Below are positions 52,384 to 61,551 of a DNA stretch of 64,000 nt, piece by piece. A program made the position numbers and the translations under genes. The notes below the pieces were generated by a model. The model ran no database searches. It was not told the DNA's origin and saw nothing but the letters and a program-made list of their open reading frames with translations. Within the stretch, counting starts at the first letter, position 1. The number at the start of each line of letters is the position of its first letter. Source of the DNA: CAYQDB01 sp964416195 (lineage in GTDB: Bacteria; Zixibacteria; MSB-5A5; GN15; FEB-12); assembly GCA_964416195.1 (NCBI GenBank), contig CAYQDB010000006.1, positions 62,001 to 126,000 on the forward strand. Direction: 5' to 3'.

Positions 52384-53208
52384 ATGATGGCTGATATTGT
52401 GTGGGTTGAAACTGGAAGATTCACTGATATAAAGTACCATAAGGCGGAAGGGATCGCCAAAATAACAATCAACCGCCCCGAGGTGCGCAACGCTTTCCGA
52501 CCTCTAACGGTCTATGAAATGTCACAGGCATTAGCTGACGCCCGCGAAGACTCACAGGTGGGGGTTATCATACTCACAGGTGAAGGTGATAAAGCGTTTT
52601 GCTCAGGCGGGGACCAAAGAATTCGCGGCGACTCCGGTTACTCCGATGAAAAGGGTGTTAACCATCTCAACGTGCTGGATTTTCAGCGCCAGATGCGCAC
52701 CTGTCCCAAGCCGATTATTGCCATGGTGGCCGGCTATGCCATTGGTGGAGGGCATGTGCTGCATCTGATGTGCGACTTGACTATTGCCTCCGACAATGCG
52801 GTATTCGGTCAGACCGGTCCGAAGGTTGGTTCGTTTGACGGTGGCTACGGTGCAAGCTATATGGCTCGTGTCGTTGGACAGAAGAAGGCGCGGGAAATCT
52901 GGTTTTTGTGTCGTCAGTACAGCGCTGCCGAGGCGCTTCAGATGGGGTTGGTCAACACGGTCGTCCCCATTGCGAAGCTTGAAGAAGAGACGCTAAAATG
53001 GTGCCGGGAGATTCTGGCCAATTCGCCGACTGCTATTCGATGCCTTAAAGCGGCCCTTAATGCTGACTGCGACGGTCAGGCCGGTTTACAGGAGCTGGCC
53101 GGCAATGCCACCATGCTCTATTACATGAGTGAAGAATCGCAGGAGGGACGCAACGCCTTCGTCGAAAAGCGCAAACCTGATTTCACCAAATTCCCCCGCC
53201 AACCTTAG
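52384..53208 (+). CDS. menB: MenB, 1,4-dihydroxy-2-naphthoyl-CoA synthase
   Basis: 274 aa crotonase-fold enzyme that closes the naphthoate ring on O-succinylbenzoyl-CoA. KITINRPEVRNAFRP, FCSGGDQRIRG, the oxyanion loop MVAGYAIGGGHVLHL, and the MenB-specific VGSFDGGYGASYMARVVGQKKAREIWFLCRQYSA run (split for length) are all present. Follows menH after 56 nt. Confidence 0.96.
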   Translation: MMADIVWVETGRFTDIKYHKAEGIAKITINRPEVRNAFRPLTVYEMSQALADAREDSQVGVIILTGEGDKAFCSGGDQRIRGDSGYSDEKGVNHLNVLDFQRQMRTCPKPIIAMVAGYAIGGGHVLHLMCDLTIASDNAVFGQTGPKVGSFDGGYGASYMARVVGQKKAREIWFLCRQYSAAEALQMGLVNTVVPIAKLEEETLKWCREILANSPTAIRCLKAALNADCDGQAGLQELAGNATMLYYMSEESQEGRNAFVEKRKPDFTKFPRQP

Positions 53209-53302
53209 CAGGTTGTTAAAAGTAAGGCGGACTCGCAATGACGAGTTTGGCGTATGTCCCACGAATGATGTGAGCGAGGACATAAGGAGGCAAGCCTCAT
53301 TT

Positions 53303-54187
53303 ATGACTGATTCCAAGTTGGGTGTATGGATCCTTGCGGCCCGCCCTAAGACACTGTGGGCAGCGATTGCGCCGGTGCTGATTGGAACGGCTATGGCGTT
53401 CGAGGTCGGAGCGGGTCATTGGCTTTCAGCACTAGCGGTGTTGGCCGGAGCAGTGCTGATTCAAATCGGAACCAATTTTACCAATGACTACTTTGACTTC
53501 AAAAAAGGGGCCGACCAACATGAGCGCCTTGGCCCAATGAGAGTCACACAGGCTGGTCTGGTCAAACCACAGTCGATGAAAACTGCTACCGCGATCGTCT
53601 TTTCTCTGGCAGTGCTGGTTGGAATCTATCTCGTCTGGCGAGGTGGCTGGCCCATAGCAATCATCGGCGTGGTCTCGATTCTTTTTGGCATTATGTATAC
53701 CGGAGGCCCGTATCCGCTCGGCTATCATGGCCTTGGAGATATTTTCGTGTTGATTTTCTTTGGCCCTGTAGCAGTGGGCGGGACGTACTACGTGCAGGCG
53801 CTGGATATCAATTCAATGGTACTGCTTGCCGGTCTGCCGCCCGGTTTGTTTTCGGTTGCGATACTCACAGTGAATAACCTTCGTGATATAGAATCGGACA
53901 GGCTCGCCGGTAAAAAGACACTGGCGGTGCGGTTTGGTCGAACCTTCGCCCGTATGCAGTACCTGCTAGCTATTACGGTCGCAACACTTATGCCTGTTTT
54001 CTTTTACCTCGCCACGCGTCAGCATCCATATTCTTTACTAATGCCGCTGTTATTACTGGCGGCGGTTGGGGCTATCAAGGCGGTTTTTGTCAAGACTGAT
54101 GGTCCGACTTTGAACAACGTTCTGGCCACCACGGGAAAGCTCCTGCTACTCTATAGCATAATCTTCTCGATTGGGTGGCTGCTGTGA
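53303..54187 (+). CDS. menA: MenA, DHNA polyprenyltransferase
   Basis: 294 aa from ATG 53303, 12 nt after AAGGAGG; the frame extends to 53129 but that part is a shadow over menB's tail and a repeat remnant. UbiA-superfamily membrane prenyltransferase with ~8-9 helices. Asp-rich motifs NFTNDYFDFKKGAD and VNNLRDIESDRLAGKKTLAV mark substrate Mg-diphosphate binding. Attaches the polyprenyl tail to DHNA. Its stop overlaps menC. Confidence 0.95.
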   Translation: MTDSKLGVWILAARPKTLWAAIAPVLIGTAMAFEVGAGHWLSALAVLAGAVLIQIGTNFTNDYFDFKKGADQHERLGPMRVTQAGLVKPQSMKTATAIVFSLAVLVGIYLVWRGGWPIAIIGVVSILFGIMYTGGPYPLGYHGLGDIFVLIFFGPVAVGGTYYVQALDINSMVLLAGLPPGLFSVAILTVNNLRDIESDRLAGKKTLAVRFGRTFARMQYLLAITVATLMPVFFYLATRQHPYSLLMPLLLLAAVGAIKAVFVKTDGPTLNNVLATTGKLLLLYSIIFSIGWLL

Positions 54188-55284
54188 AAATCGTTGGCTT
54201 CAATTTGTTCAGATTCACACTTCCCCTTGCCCGAACGCTCACTGTGAAGGGGACAAAATTAGCTGAGAGGTCTGGTCTGGTCATCGAACTAACCGATGAA
54301 CATGACCATACCGGTCTGGGTGAGGCTTCGCCGCTACCGGGGTTGAGTGCTGAAGACGTGGCTACTGTCGAATCACAGGTAAAGTCTTTGCGCTATGCGT
54401 TAAGGAGCACAGAGATACCTGACAACCTGGAGGAGTTATCCGGTGGCTTTGCACGCTGGCTGGAGCAGTATGAAATCGCTCCATCAGTTCGCTTTGGATT
54501 TGAAACGGCGGTCTTGAATCTTATTGCTGTCGGCCGTAGGCTGCCCTTGCGCAGACTTATCTCGGACAGGTTTCGTGATTCCATTTCGACCAATGGGCTA
54601 TTGGCTGGTTCTGCTAATGAAATTGTAGAGAGGGCTGTCAAGCTTCGTAGTGAAGGGTACAAAGCAGTTAAACTGAAAGTGGGGCAACGTCCCCTTGACG
54701 AAGATATCCGCCTCGCTTGTGAAGTTCGCAGGTTAATAGGTGATGACATTATCCTGCGGCTGGACGCCAACCGCGCCTGGAGCATCGAGGATGCTCTTGC
54801 TTTTTTTCGTCAAGTGTCTGATTGCGAGATAGATTATATCGAAGAACCGGTCCACAATTACAATATGTTAGCCTTAATAAGTAATAAGAGTGGCTTGCTG
54901 CCTCTCGCAATGGATGAGAGTCTGTTGGAGTTGACGCCGGGATCGTTGACCCCTTTACCGAACCTAAAGGCGATCGTGTTAAAGCCGACCTTGCTGGGCC
55001 TTGAAACAAGCATGCAGTTTGCCCGCATGGCGGCATCCCTTGGTATCGTTCCTGTTGTTAGTTCGGCTTTTGAGAGCAGCCTTGGCCTGACGGCGCTGGC
55101 CGAGTTTGCAGCCTGCCTTAACGCAACCGACGTGCCGGTCGGTCTTGACACGCTTGACTGGTTCGCACAGGACCTGTTTGCAAATCCTCGTCGAATTAAC
55201 AAAGGCCGACTGAATCTCTCCGAATCGGTGGTTCGTTCCAACGAACTCAGGCGAGAGCTACTGCAAGAGGTTGTGCATGACTGA
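54184..55284 (+). CDS. menC: MenC, o-succinylbenzoate synthase
   Basis: 366 aa from GTG 54184 (GTGA overlap with menA; GGTGG just upstream), or GTG 54175. Enolase-superfamily dehydratase making OSB from SHCHC. Barrel residues seen: KAVKLKVGQ (Lys), LRLDANRAW (Asp), YIEEPVHN (Glu), LAMDESLLE (Asp), AIVLKPTLLG (Lys). Overlaps menE by 8 nt. Confidence 0.94.
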   Translation: MKIVGFNLFRFTLPLARTLTVKGTKLAERSGLVIELTDEHDHTGLGEASPLPGLSAEDVATVESQVKSLRYALRSTEIPDNLEELSGGFARWLEQYEIAPSVRFGFETAVLNLIAVGRRLPLRRLISDRFRDSISTNGLLAGSANEIVERAVKLRSEGYKAVKLKVGQRPLDEDIRLACEVRRLIGDDIILRLDANRAWSIEDALAFFRQVSDCEIDYIEEPVHNYNMLALISNKSGLLPLAMDESLLELTPGSLTPLPNLKAIVLKPTLLGLETSMQFARMAASLGIVPVVSSAFESSLGLTALAEFAACLNATDVPVGLDTLDWFAQDLFANPRRINKGRLNLSESVVRSNELRRELLQEVVHD

Positions 55285-56722
55285 CATTCAATGTCCGTTG
55301 GTACAAGCCGCTCGGAGATATAAAGACTTACCGGCTCTGATAACTGACAGCCACGTGGTCAGCTATGTTGAATACAACAGTCTTGTAGCCTCCGCTGCTT
55401 CAAGATTGAGAAAAGCGGGCGTTGCCTCAGGCGAACGCGTGGCCATTGTTTCGCCCAACACTTTTGAATACCCCATTCTACTGATGGCACTGTTTCGCAT
55501 CGGTGCCGTTGCCTGCCCAGTCAGCCCACGTTTACCGATAGATGCAGTTGCGGAGTACATCAAGAAAATTGGGTGTCGCAGTATTGTCAATGCGACAGAT
55601 CATTCTCGAACATACCATATCATGACGTTGTCTGTCGCAGATTTTGTCGACTTCACCGGCGCTGGCGCGACGCAAGCAAGTGACTCTTCGATCTCGTTAG
55701 ATCAGGACGCAACTATTATCAGCACTTCCGGCTCATCGGCACAGCCGAAGGCTGTTTTACACTCGTATTGCAACCACTATTACAGCGCGATTGGTTCAAA
55801 TGAGAATATCAAGGTTCAGCCTCGTGATTGCTGGTTGCTTTCGCTCCCGCTGTATCATGTCGGCGGATTGGCAATTCTTTTTCGAGCCATACTTGGAGGC
55901 GGCGCGGTTGTGCTACCAGCTGAGGGTATGGACATCCTTGATGCTGTACAGCGATATCACATCACCCATCTTTCACTGGTTCCAACGCAGCTTTATCGCC
56001 TCTTGAAATCACCCTCCTTCGCTTACAATACAAAACAGCTCAAAGCAGTATTGGTTGGCGGCAGCGCCATTCCGAAATCGCTCATTAAAAGAGCGTATGG
56101 GAGTGACTTGCCGCTTTTCACCACCTATGGTTTGACGGAAATGGCCTCCCAGGTGACTACGACCCCTCCGGATGATTCACTTGGCAGGCTGCTTACAAGC
56201 GGTAAGCTGCTTGAACATCGCCAGGTCAAGATTTCCACAGAGGGAGAAATCCTGGTCAAGGGTGATACGCTTTTTCGCGGTTATGTGGACGAAGGCAATA
56301 TCTCGCTTTCTCTTGACAGTGAGGGATGGTTTCGTACCGGTGATTTGGGAAACATAGATGACGCAGGCTACTTAACGGTCTTGGGACGCAAAGACAGTAT
56401 GTTCATCTCCGGCGGCGAGAATATCTACCCCGAACAAATCGAAGGGGCATTATCTCTCTTGGATGGTGTATCGGATGCAATTGTGGTGCCAGATAAGGAC
56501 GACGAGTTTGGTTTCCGCCCGGTAGCCTTCGTCCGGACAACCGATAACAGGAGAACCTGCAAAAAGGACTTAGTCGCGGGGCTGGAGCAACTCTTGCCTC
56601 GTTTCAAGATTCCAATCCACTTCTACGAATGGCCTGTGACAGAACCAGGTAGTAACGTGAAGCCGGCTCGTCACTACTTCTGCGAACTGCTTGGTACCGG
56701 GGAATTGAGGGAACTTACCTGA
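55277..56722 (+). CDS. menE: MenE, O-succinylbenzoyl-CoA ligase
   Basis: 481 aa from ATG 55277 (AGG upstream; TTG 55271 also in frame). Adenylating enzyme activating OSB to its CoA ester. P-loop-type ISTSGSSAQPKAVLHS, TTYGLTEMASQ, WFRTGDLG and KPAR end with conserved Lys (NVKPARHYFC). Last gene of the plus-strand men run; its 3' end overlaps the converging thioesterase gene by 8 nt. Confidence 0.95.
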   Translation: MTDIQCPLVQAARRYKDLPALITDSHVVSYVEYNSLVASAASRLRKAGVASGERVAIVSPNTFEYPILLMALFRIGAVACPVSPRLPIDAVAEYIKKIGCRSIVNATDHSRTYHIMTLSVADFVDFTGAGATQASDSSISLDQDATIISTSGSSAQPKAVLHSYCNHYYSAIGSNENIKVQPRDCWLLSLPLYHVGGLAILFRAILGGGAVVLPAEGMDILDAVQRYHITHLSLVPTQLYRLLKSPSFAYNTKQLKAVLVGGSAIPKSLIKRAYGSDLPLFTTYGLTEMASQVTTTPPDDSLGRLLTSGKLLEHRQVKISTEGEILVKGDTLFRGYVDEGNISLSLDSEGWFRTGDLGNIDDAGYLTVLGRKDSMFISGGENIYPEQIEGALSLLDGVSDAIVVPDKDDEFGFRPVAFVRTTDNRRTCKKDLVAGLEQLLPRFKIPIHFYEWPVTEPGSNVKPARHYFCELLGTGELRELT

Positions 56723-57116
56723 TGTTAGCGAGTTTCCCCCGCAGCTTCTCAGGCAGGGGGATTTTGTCCCCGCTTTTCTTTTCAACTGTCACATGAACGG
56801 TCTTGATCGTTGCAGCAATGTCTTCGTGAGTATTCTTTAAGGAATACGACAGTGCAAATGAGGTCTGTCCTATGTCTTCAACTTCCAACTCAACTGTCAC
56901 TTTCTCGCCCAGTCGCAAAGGCTTTTCATAATCGGCTTCGGCGCGGGCAATCAAGACCAGAAAGTCTGCATCCTTTATAATCTGAGAGAAGCTGAATCCG
57001 ATTGATTCCATAAACGCCTCGTAGGCGTCGTGAGCCATCCTGAAATAGTTACCGAAAAAGAGGATTCCAGCAGCGTCGGTATCCGGTAGCCGCACTATAG
57101 TATTCACAGTGTACAT
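56715..57116 (-). CDS. Hot-dog thioesterase, likely DHNA-CoA hydrolase
   Basis: 133 aa 4-hydroxybenzoyl-CoA thioesterase-type hot-dog protein: RLPDTDAAGILFFGNYFRMAHDAYEAF has the catalytic Asp14 and following aromatic pattern; VELEVEDIGQTSFALSYSL is the fold core. In the pathway a thioesterase is needed between MenB and MenA; position next to the men operon, and the absence of any other, support that role (MenI). It is convergent with menE, overlapping 8 nt, so it has its own promoter. Family-level certainty is high, substrate is inferred. Confidence 0.8.
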   Translation of the reverse strand: MYTVNTIVRLPDTDAAGILFFGNYFRMAHDAYEAFMESIGFSFSQIIKDADFLVLIARAEADYEKPLRLGEKVTVELEVEDIGQTSFALSYSLKNTHEDIAATIKTVHVTVEKKSGDKIPLPEKLRGKLANIR

Positions 57117-57377
57117 TATCCCAACCGCATATGACTTATGGTAATTTTCCCTATCCTATCAACCTTATAATGATTATATTAGCTGTCAATGTATGATAAT
57201 GTGAACCATCGTCCAATAACTAAAAATCAAAGCAGTGAAGTAGGTCGGGTTCTCTGGAACCTGACACTTGCCTGTCAAGGGGAGTATTATGCTATCGAGG
57301 CAAGCCCGGGATGATATAGCCAGTTTTGGGTAAAGTAGGTCTTTGCGCTGGCGGCTTTTTCGTTGTAAGTTATATCA

Positions 57378-58163
57378 ATGAATCAATTGTGGCCCACATT
57401 GGTGTTACTCGTGCTCTCTTTGATTGGCGCGGATATATGCGGAGAGCAGGTTGAGCAGACTGTTGCTACAGGAGACACCCTTGTTGAAGTGATTGAAGAT
57501 TCATCGCGGTACGTAGTGTCTATCGATCGCGTCACTATAGGGGATATGAGAATCAATGACACGCTCGGGATTTTCCTCAACTCCTTCGGCAATCCAGTGG
57601 CTGCTTTCGAGCTGAAGATCGCCGTAGAGAGCCCCTTTATTGACATTGATACGGTCCTACCTGGGGAAATTCCTGATTCATGTGGCTGGGAGTTTTTTAA
57701 CGCCCGGCCTGTCAATACCCAGGGTGAAGAAGGCTATCCCCCCATTGTCTGGCAGGTAGTAGCTTTGGCCGAACTCGGTCTCGGCGGCACTCAACCGGTT
57801 TGCTACGGCTTTGAGAGGCCGGCCTCCCTTGTTAAGCTGGTAGTATCAAGTGAACATGTTGCTCAGGTGCCGGATACTGTCGTCCCGATATTCTTTTTAT
57901 GGGAGGATTGCACTGATAACACGATCTCCGGTATTTCCGGCAACACGCTGATCCTCTCGGCGCAGGTGTTTGACTATTTCGGTAGTGATTTCATGCAGGA
58001 ACGTGGCCTTTTCCCGAACCGTACGGGGGCGCCCAACCAGTGCATCGATCCCAGTGCGCAAAACAAACCCCGCCGCCTGATCGAGTTCCACAATGGTGGA
58101 GTGGAGTTTAAGCTGGATTTGGGTGAAGGCATCGTGGACTCTGCTGACACCTTCACTGAGTGA
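57378..58163 (+). CDS. Secreted cohesin-like domain protein without dockerin
   Basis: 261 aa. Signal peptide ~3-22 (LWPTLVLLVLSLIGADICG). One cohesin-like beta-sandwich follows (TLGIFLNSFGNPVAAFELKIAVESPFI...IPDSCGWEFFNARPV). The end RRLIEFHNGGVEF matches RCVEFINGG in the 1837-aa protein just before its dockerin, but here the protein stops ~20 residues later with no dockerin or sorting domain. It may be a natural receptor-only form or a truncated relative; no dockerin remnant was seen downstream. Confidence 0.7.
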   Translation: MNQLWPTLVLLVLSLIGADICGEQVEQTVATGDTLVEVIEDSSRYVVSIDRVTIGDMRINDTLGIFLNSFGNPVAAFELKIAVESPFIDIDTVLPGEIPDSCGWEFFNARPVNTQGEEGYPPIVWQVVALAELGLGGTQPVCYGFERPASLVKLVVSSEHVAQVPDTVVPIFFLWEDCTDNTISGISGNTLILSAQVFDYFGSDFMQERGLFPNRTGAPNQCIDPSAQNKPRRLIEFHNGGVEFKLDLGEGIVDSADTFTE

Positions 58164-58312
58164 ATACATCAAGGTAATTGTGCCCTGCGGTAGACCGTCG
58201 GTACCTCTGTCACTTACCGGCAAATCCGGTTGACAATCTGCCTTTAGACGATAAATTGCCCGGAAATCTGTGAACACTGGCACGAAGTGCCTGACTGTAA
58301 AGGGACAAACCT

Positions 58313-59512
58313 ATGCGACTATATGAATTTGAAGGTAAAGAGCTATTCAAGAAATTCAAAATCCCTGTACCGGAAAGCCATCTGATCAGCAGTGCCAATG
58401 AAGCGGTCGCTGCCGTCAATGAAATCGGTGCGCCTGCAGTGCTGAAGTCGCAGGTGCTGACAGGTGGTAGAGGTAAAGCTGGCGGCATCAAAATCGTCAA
58501 GACAGTAGACGAAGCCAAAACCTCCGCCCAAGACTTGTTTGGGCTGGCCATCAAAGGTTTTCCGGTTGAATCGCTTCTGGTCGAACTAAAACTGGACATC
58601 AAGCAAGAGTATTACATTGGGATTACAATCGACCGCGCCAACTACATGCTGGTTGTGATTGCGTCCGGTGAGGGCGGCGTTGACATTGAGGAGACTGCTG
58701 AGAAGCATCCCGAAAGGATCGTGAAAAAACCGATCAGCATCGAGGAAGAGCTGTACACGTTTGACGCGCTTGCCATCGCCAAGCAGATCGGCATACCGGC
58801 GGCGTTACTCAAGCAGGGAGCGGCGATTATTGTCAGTCTCTATAACGTGTTCAAGAAGTACGACGCCAAGCTGGTGGAGATAAACCCTCTCGTGCTCACT
58901 GCAGAAAACGAACTCATAGCTGCTGACAGTCGTGTCTCGCTTGATGACGACGCCGTCTTTCGCCATTCGGAGTTGAAAGAGATGGGGATTGAGATGCGAC
59001 ATGAAGAAGGAGAGATGACCCCGCGCGAATGTCAGGCAACCGGGTGGGGGATACCCTATCTTGATCTGGACGGCGACATCGGCATGTTCCCCGGTGGGGC
59101 GGGGTTTGGCATCATGGGTAATGACTTCATCCACTACTACGGCGGCAAACCGGCCAATTTCATGGACTCCGGCGGGGGGCCGACACCTGAACGACTGGCC
59201 AAAATGCTCGTGCTCCTCGATGAAAACCCCAATGTCAAGGCCATCTTTGGGGCGCGGTTTGGAGGCATCAGCCGTTGTGACGATTTCGCCAAAGGGGTAA
59301 TCATGTTCCTGAAGGATCACGGCCTGTCCAAACCGATGGTTATGCGCATGACAGGCAACATGTGGCAGGAAGGGGTGCGCATCTTCGAAGAAGCAAGGCA
59401 GGCATCGCCTGAGTTATTTAAGAATGTCGAGTTTCATGGCATTGAAACTCCCATTGAAGAAATCTCCAAACGAGCTGTTGAATTAGCCGCCACACAGAAA
59501 GCGGGTAACTGA
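58313..59512 (+). CDS. sucC: Succinyl-CoA ligase beta subunit
   Basis: 399 aa. TCA-cycle enzyme interconverting succinyl-CoA and succinate with NTP. ATP-grasp domain (1-~230): EFEGKELFKKFKIPVP, SQVLTGGRGKAGGIK, LVEINPLVLT. C-terminal CoA-ligase domain: GGAGFGIMGNDFIHYYGGKPANFMDSGG (split for length). AAGGGA precedes the ATG; stop overlaps sucD by 1 nt. Confidence 0.96.
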   Translation: MRLYEFEGKELFKKFKIPVPESHLISSANEAVAAVNEIGAPAVLKSQVLTGGRGKAGGIKIVKTVDEAKTSAQDLFGLAIKGFPVESLLVELKLDIKQEYYIGITIDRANYMLVVIASGEGGVDIEETAEKHPERIVKKPISIEEELYTFDALAIAKQIGIPAALLKQGAAIIVSLYNVFKKYDAKLVEINPLVLTAENELIAADSRVSLDDDAVFRHSELKEMGIEMRHEEGEMTPRECQATGWGIPYLDLDGDIGMFPGGAGFGIMGNDFIHYYGGKPANFMDSGGGPTPERLAKMLVLLDENPNVKAIFGARFGGISRCDDFAKGVIMFLKDHGLSKPMVMRMTGNMWQEGVRIFEEARQASPELFKNVEFHGIETPIEEISKRAVELAATQKAGN

Positions 59513-60378
59513 TGGCAATCTTAGTCGATAAAAACAGCAAGGTGATGGTGCAGGGGATCACCGGCGGCGCGGGCAGGTTCCACACTGAACGGATGCTGAC
59601 CTATGGTACGAATATAGTCGGTGGCACTTCACCTGGAAAAGGCGGACAGGTTGTATTTAAGAAGCCGGTATTCGATACTGTTACTGAATGCGTGGAAAAC
59701 ATGGGCGCCGATGTATCGGTCATTTTTCTGCCGGCACGGTTTGTCAAAGAGGCGGCTATAGAAGCGATCCGCGCTGGAATCAAGTTCCTTGTGGTTATTC
59801 CGGAACATATTCCCATTCACGACATGCTGCACGTGCGCCGTGAAGCGGTCGAGCACGGCGCTACGGTGATTGGCGGCAACACAGCCGGTGTCATCACCCC
59901 CGGTGAGGCGAACCTCGGTATCATGCCGGACATTGCTTTTGCGCCGGGACGTGTCGGCACTGTCTCGCGATCCGGTTCAATTACGTACTACGTGGCCGAC
60001 ACGCTCACTCGCAGCGGGTACGGTGAGACCACTTGCGTGGGTTTAGGCGGTGATCCGGTGCTGGGGTCGACTTTCAACGAGATCCTCTGGAAGTTCGAAG
60101 AAGACGAAAAAACCAAGGCGGTTGTTTTGTGCGGTGAGATCGGCGGCGTCTATGAAGAGAAAGCGACCGAGATCATTCCCAAGATGAAGACCCCGGTGCT
60201 GGCAATTATCGGCGGCATTTTCGCCCCGCCCGGCAAGCGCATGGGCCACGCCGGTGCTATCGTTGAAGGGCGTATGGGCACGGCTAAGGAAAAGCTCGAC
60301 GCTCTGGCCGCTGCCGGCGCCCATCCGTGCAAAACATTCACCGATATTCCGGAGGTGTTGAAGAGGCTGGGGGTGTAA
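59512..60378 (+). CDS. sucD: Succinyl-CoA ligase alpha subunit
   Basis: 288 aa. CoA-binding Rossmann domain (MVQGITGGAGRFHTERM, TSPGKGGQ) and ligase domain with phospho-accepting His246 in GHAGAIVEGRMGTA; GNTAGVITPGEANLGIMP is conserved. Forms the enzyme with SucC, encoded directly upstream. Confidence 0.96.
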   Translation: MAILVDKNSKVMVQGITGGAGRFHTERMLTYGTNIVGGTSPGKGGQVVFKKPVFDTVTECVENMGADVSVIFLPARFVKEAAIEAIRAGIKFLVVIPEHIPIHDMLHVRREAVEHGATVIGGNTAGVITPGEANLGIMPDIAFAPGRVGTVSRSGSITYYVADTLTRSGYGETTCVGLGGDPVLGSTFNEILWKFEEDEKTKAVVLCGEIGGVYEEKATEIIPKMKTPVLAIIGGIFAPPGKRMGHAGAIVEGRMGTAKEKLDALAAAGAHPCKTFTDIPEVLKRLGV

Positions 60379-60415
60379 GAATTAGTTTTCGGATCAATAA
60401 GGTGAAGGAGAGCAC

Positions 60416-61042
60416 TTGAGCATTTTACTTACAATAGCAGCCTTGATTGTAGCTGCTGCAGTAGCGTATTCGCTGCTTGTTTACAAAAGAGCACGAAGCG
60501 AAATGTGGGCATGGTGGCACACTTTTACATCTCTCTCGCTTTCCTTCGCACTAGGATGGGTCATTGCTATCTGGCTGTTTCAATATGAGACGCAAAAGAC
60601 TGACTCAGAAAGGAAGACACTTTTATCTAAACTGGTCGATCAGGAGATGGCACATATCATTTTACAGTTCGAGGTGATCTCTCGATCTACGTTTGTGTTC
60701 TCGGATACTACGTTAGAGTTCAGTTACTTGCACTTTGAACCAATTGGACTTGAAGAAGCAGCTAAGAGCGGTTTGTTTGAAGATCATCTAACGTTGCGAA
60801 TGTTGGTTCTCTCTAAAGAACTACGAGAATTCAATAGCACCGCGGATTTTGCTACTTCACTCTTGCCCCTTCTTTCCCAAGGAACGAAACATGAAATGGT
60901 GTTGAAGTTCGCCTTTTCCAGACTTGATCTACTGGGGTCAGAAATCATCAAGCATTCGAGACAGTTGAGGGAAAAGCTTGGCCTGCCACCTGTACGACAA
61001 GTGATAGACACAACATCATTTCAGATATACAGATTCGACTAA
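60416..61042 (+). CDS. Two-helix membrane protein of unknown function
   Basis: 208 aa, TTG start (GGAG 5 nt upstream). Hydrophobic segments ~2-21 and ~37-54 (LSLSFALGWVIAIWLF), then a ~150-residue cytoplasmic or periplasmic helical region (VDQEMAHIILQFEVIS, LSKELREF). No family recognised. Same strand, 37 nt after sucD, though its composition differs (more AT, fewer GC codons), which may mark an accessory gene. Confidence 0.6.
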   Translation: MSILLTIAALIVAAAVAYSLLVYKRARSEMWAWWHTFTSLSLSFALGWVIAIWLFQYETQKTDSERKTLLSKLVDQEMAHIILQFEVISRSTFVFSDTTLEFSYLHFEPIGLEEAAKSGLFEDHLTLRMLVLSKELREFNSTADFATSLLPLLSQGTKHEMVLKFAFSRLDLLGSEIIKHSRQLREKLGLPPVRQVIDTTSFQIYRFD

Positions 61043-61056
61043 GAATGGCCGGATGC

Positions 61057-61074
61057 CCCACAGCTTGCTGTGGG
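61057..61074. repeat. CCCACAGC/GCTGTGGG palindrome, copy 2
   Basis: Perfect 8-bp inverted repeat with TT centre, 15 nt after the preceding stop codon; differs from 458-475 by one compensated base pair. No T-run, so not a clear terminator. Confidence 0.65.
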
Positions 61075-61133
61075 AAGCTTCAAACCATATACTTCTTCTG
61101 TAATTAGAATTCGTCGCTTTGATGAACTATAAG

Positions 61134-61205
61134 GAGTAGGTCAGGAGGCTTGTCCTCCTGACTCCTTAAAGAAAATGTCAGGACCACGAGTGTCCTGACC
61201 TACTC
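61134..61205. repeat. 72-bp element with perfect 13-bp inverted ends
   Basis: GAGTAGGTCAGGA (61134-61146) pairs exactly with TCCTGACCTACTC (61193-61205). Nested hairpins lie inside: GTCAGGAGG/CCTCCTGAC (61140-61162) and GTCAGGA/TCCTGAC. It can fold as one long or two short hairpins. Confidence 0.7.
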
Positions 61206-61265
61206 GATCTGGATTCCTGCTTTCGCAGGAATGACACCGGACGGCTCACCATGACAAGAGGCTCC

Positions 61266-61285
61266 GGCAGATGTGGACATCTGCC
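61266..61285. repeat. GGCAGATGT palindromic repeat, copy 3
   Basis: Same 20-bp palindrome as 676-695 and 11661-11680, but with different flanks (CTCC left, GGGCAC right), showing that the palindrome is the conserved core. Confidence 0.8.
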
Positions 61286-61551
61286 GGGCACAGAGACTGT
61301 GACATATGCCGCAAACGGGATTATCGGCCAATTCTTTTTCACTAAAAAAAGTCATTACGGTGACCAAAATGCTATTATATTAATGATATGAAGCGGCAAT
61401 TTAGGCATACCAGCCTGGTGACAATGAATAGCCTAACATTGTTTAGAGATACGCATCTTGGTCTTGATTACCACCGCCGCCGGGTCAAACAAGTGACGTA
61501 ACATAATCTCCTTGTTAGCAGATACCGAAACGCAAAAGCAAGGAGGTAATA

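Larger units (their letters stand above)
61043..61551. other. Repeat-rich intergenic region before tryptophanase
   Basis: 509 bp. Contains the CCCACAGC-TT-GCTGTGGG palindrome (61057-61074), the GAGTAGGTCAGGA inverted pair (61134-61205), a TTCCTGC-TTTC-GCAGGAA hairpin (~61214-61231), the third GGCAGATGT palindrome (61266-61285), and a short open frame 61388-61501. The strong AAGGAGG for tryptophanase is at 61540-61546. Confidence 0.6.

Noticed and set aside
53129..53302. N-terminal extension of MenA
   Set aside because: It runs over the menB 3' end in another frame and a repeat-like spacer; AAGGAGG and the family start support 53303.
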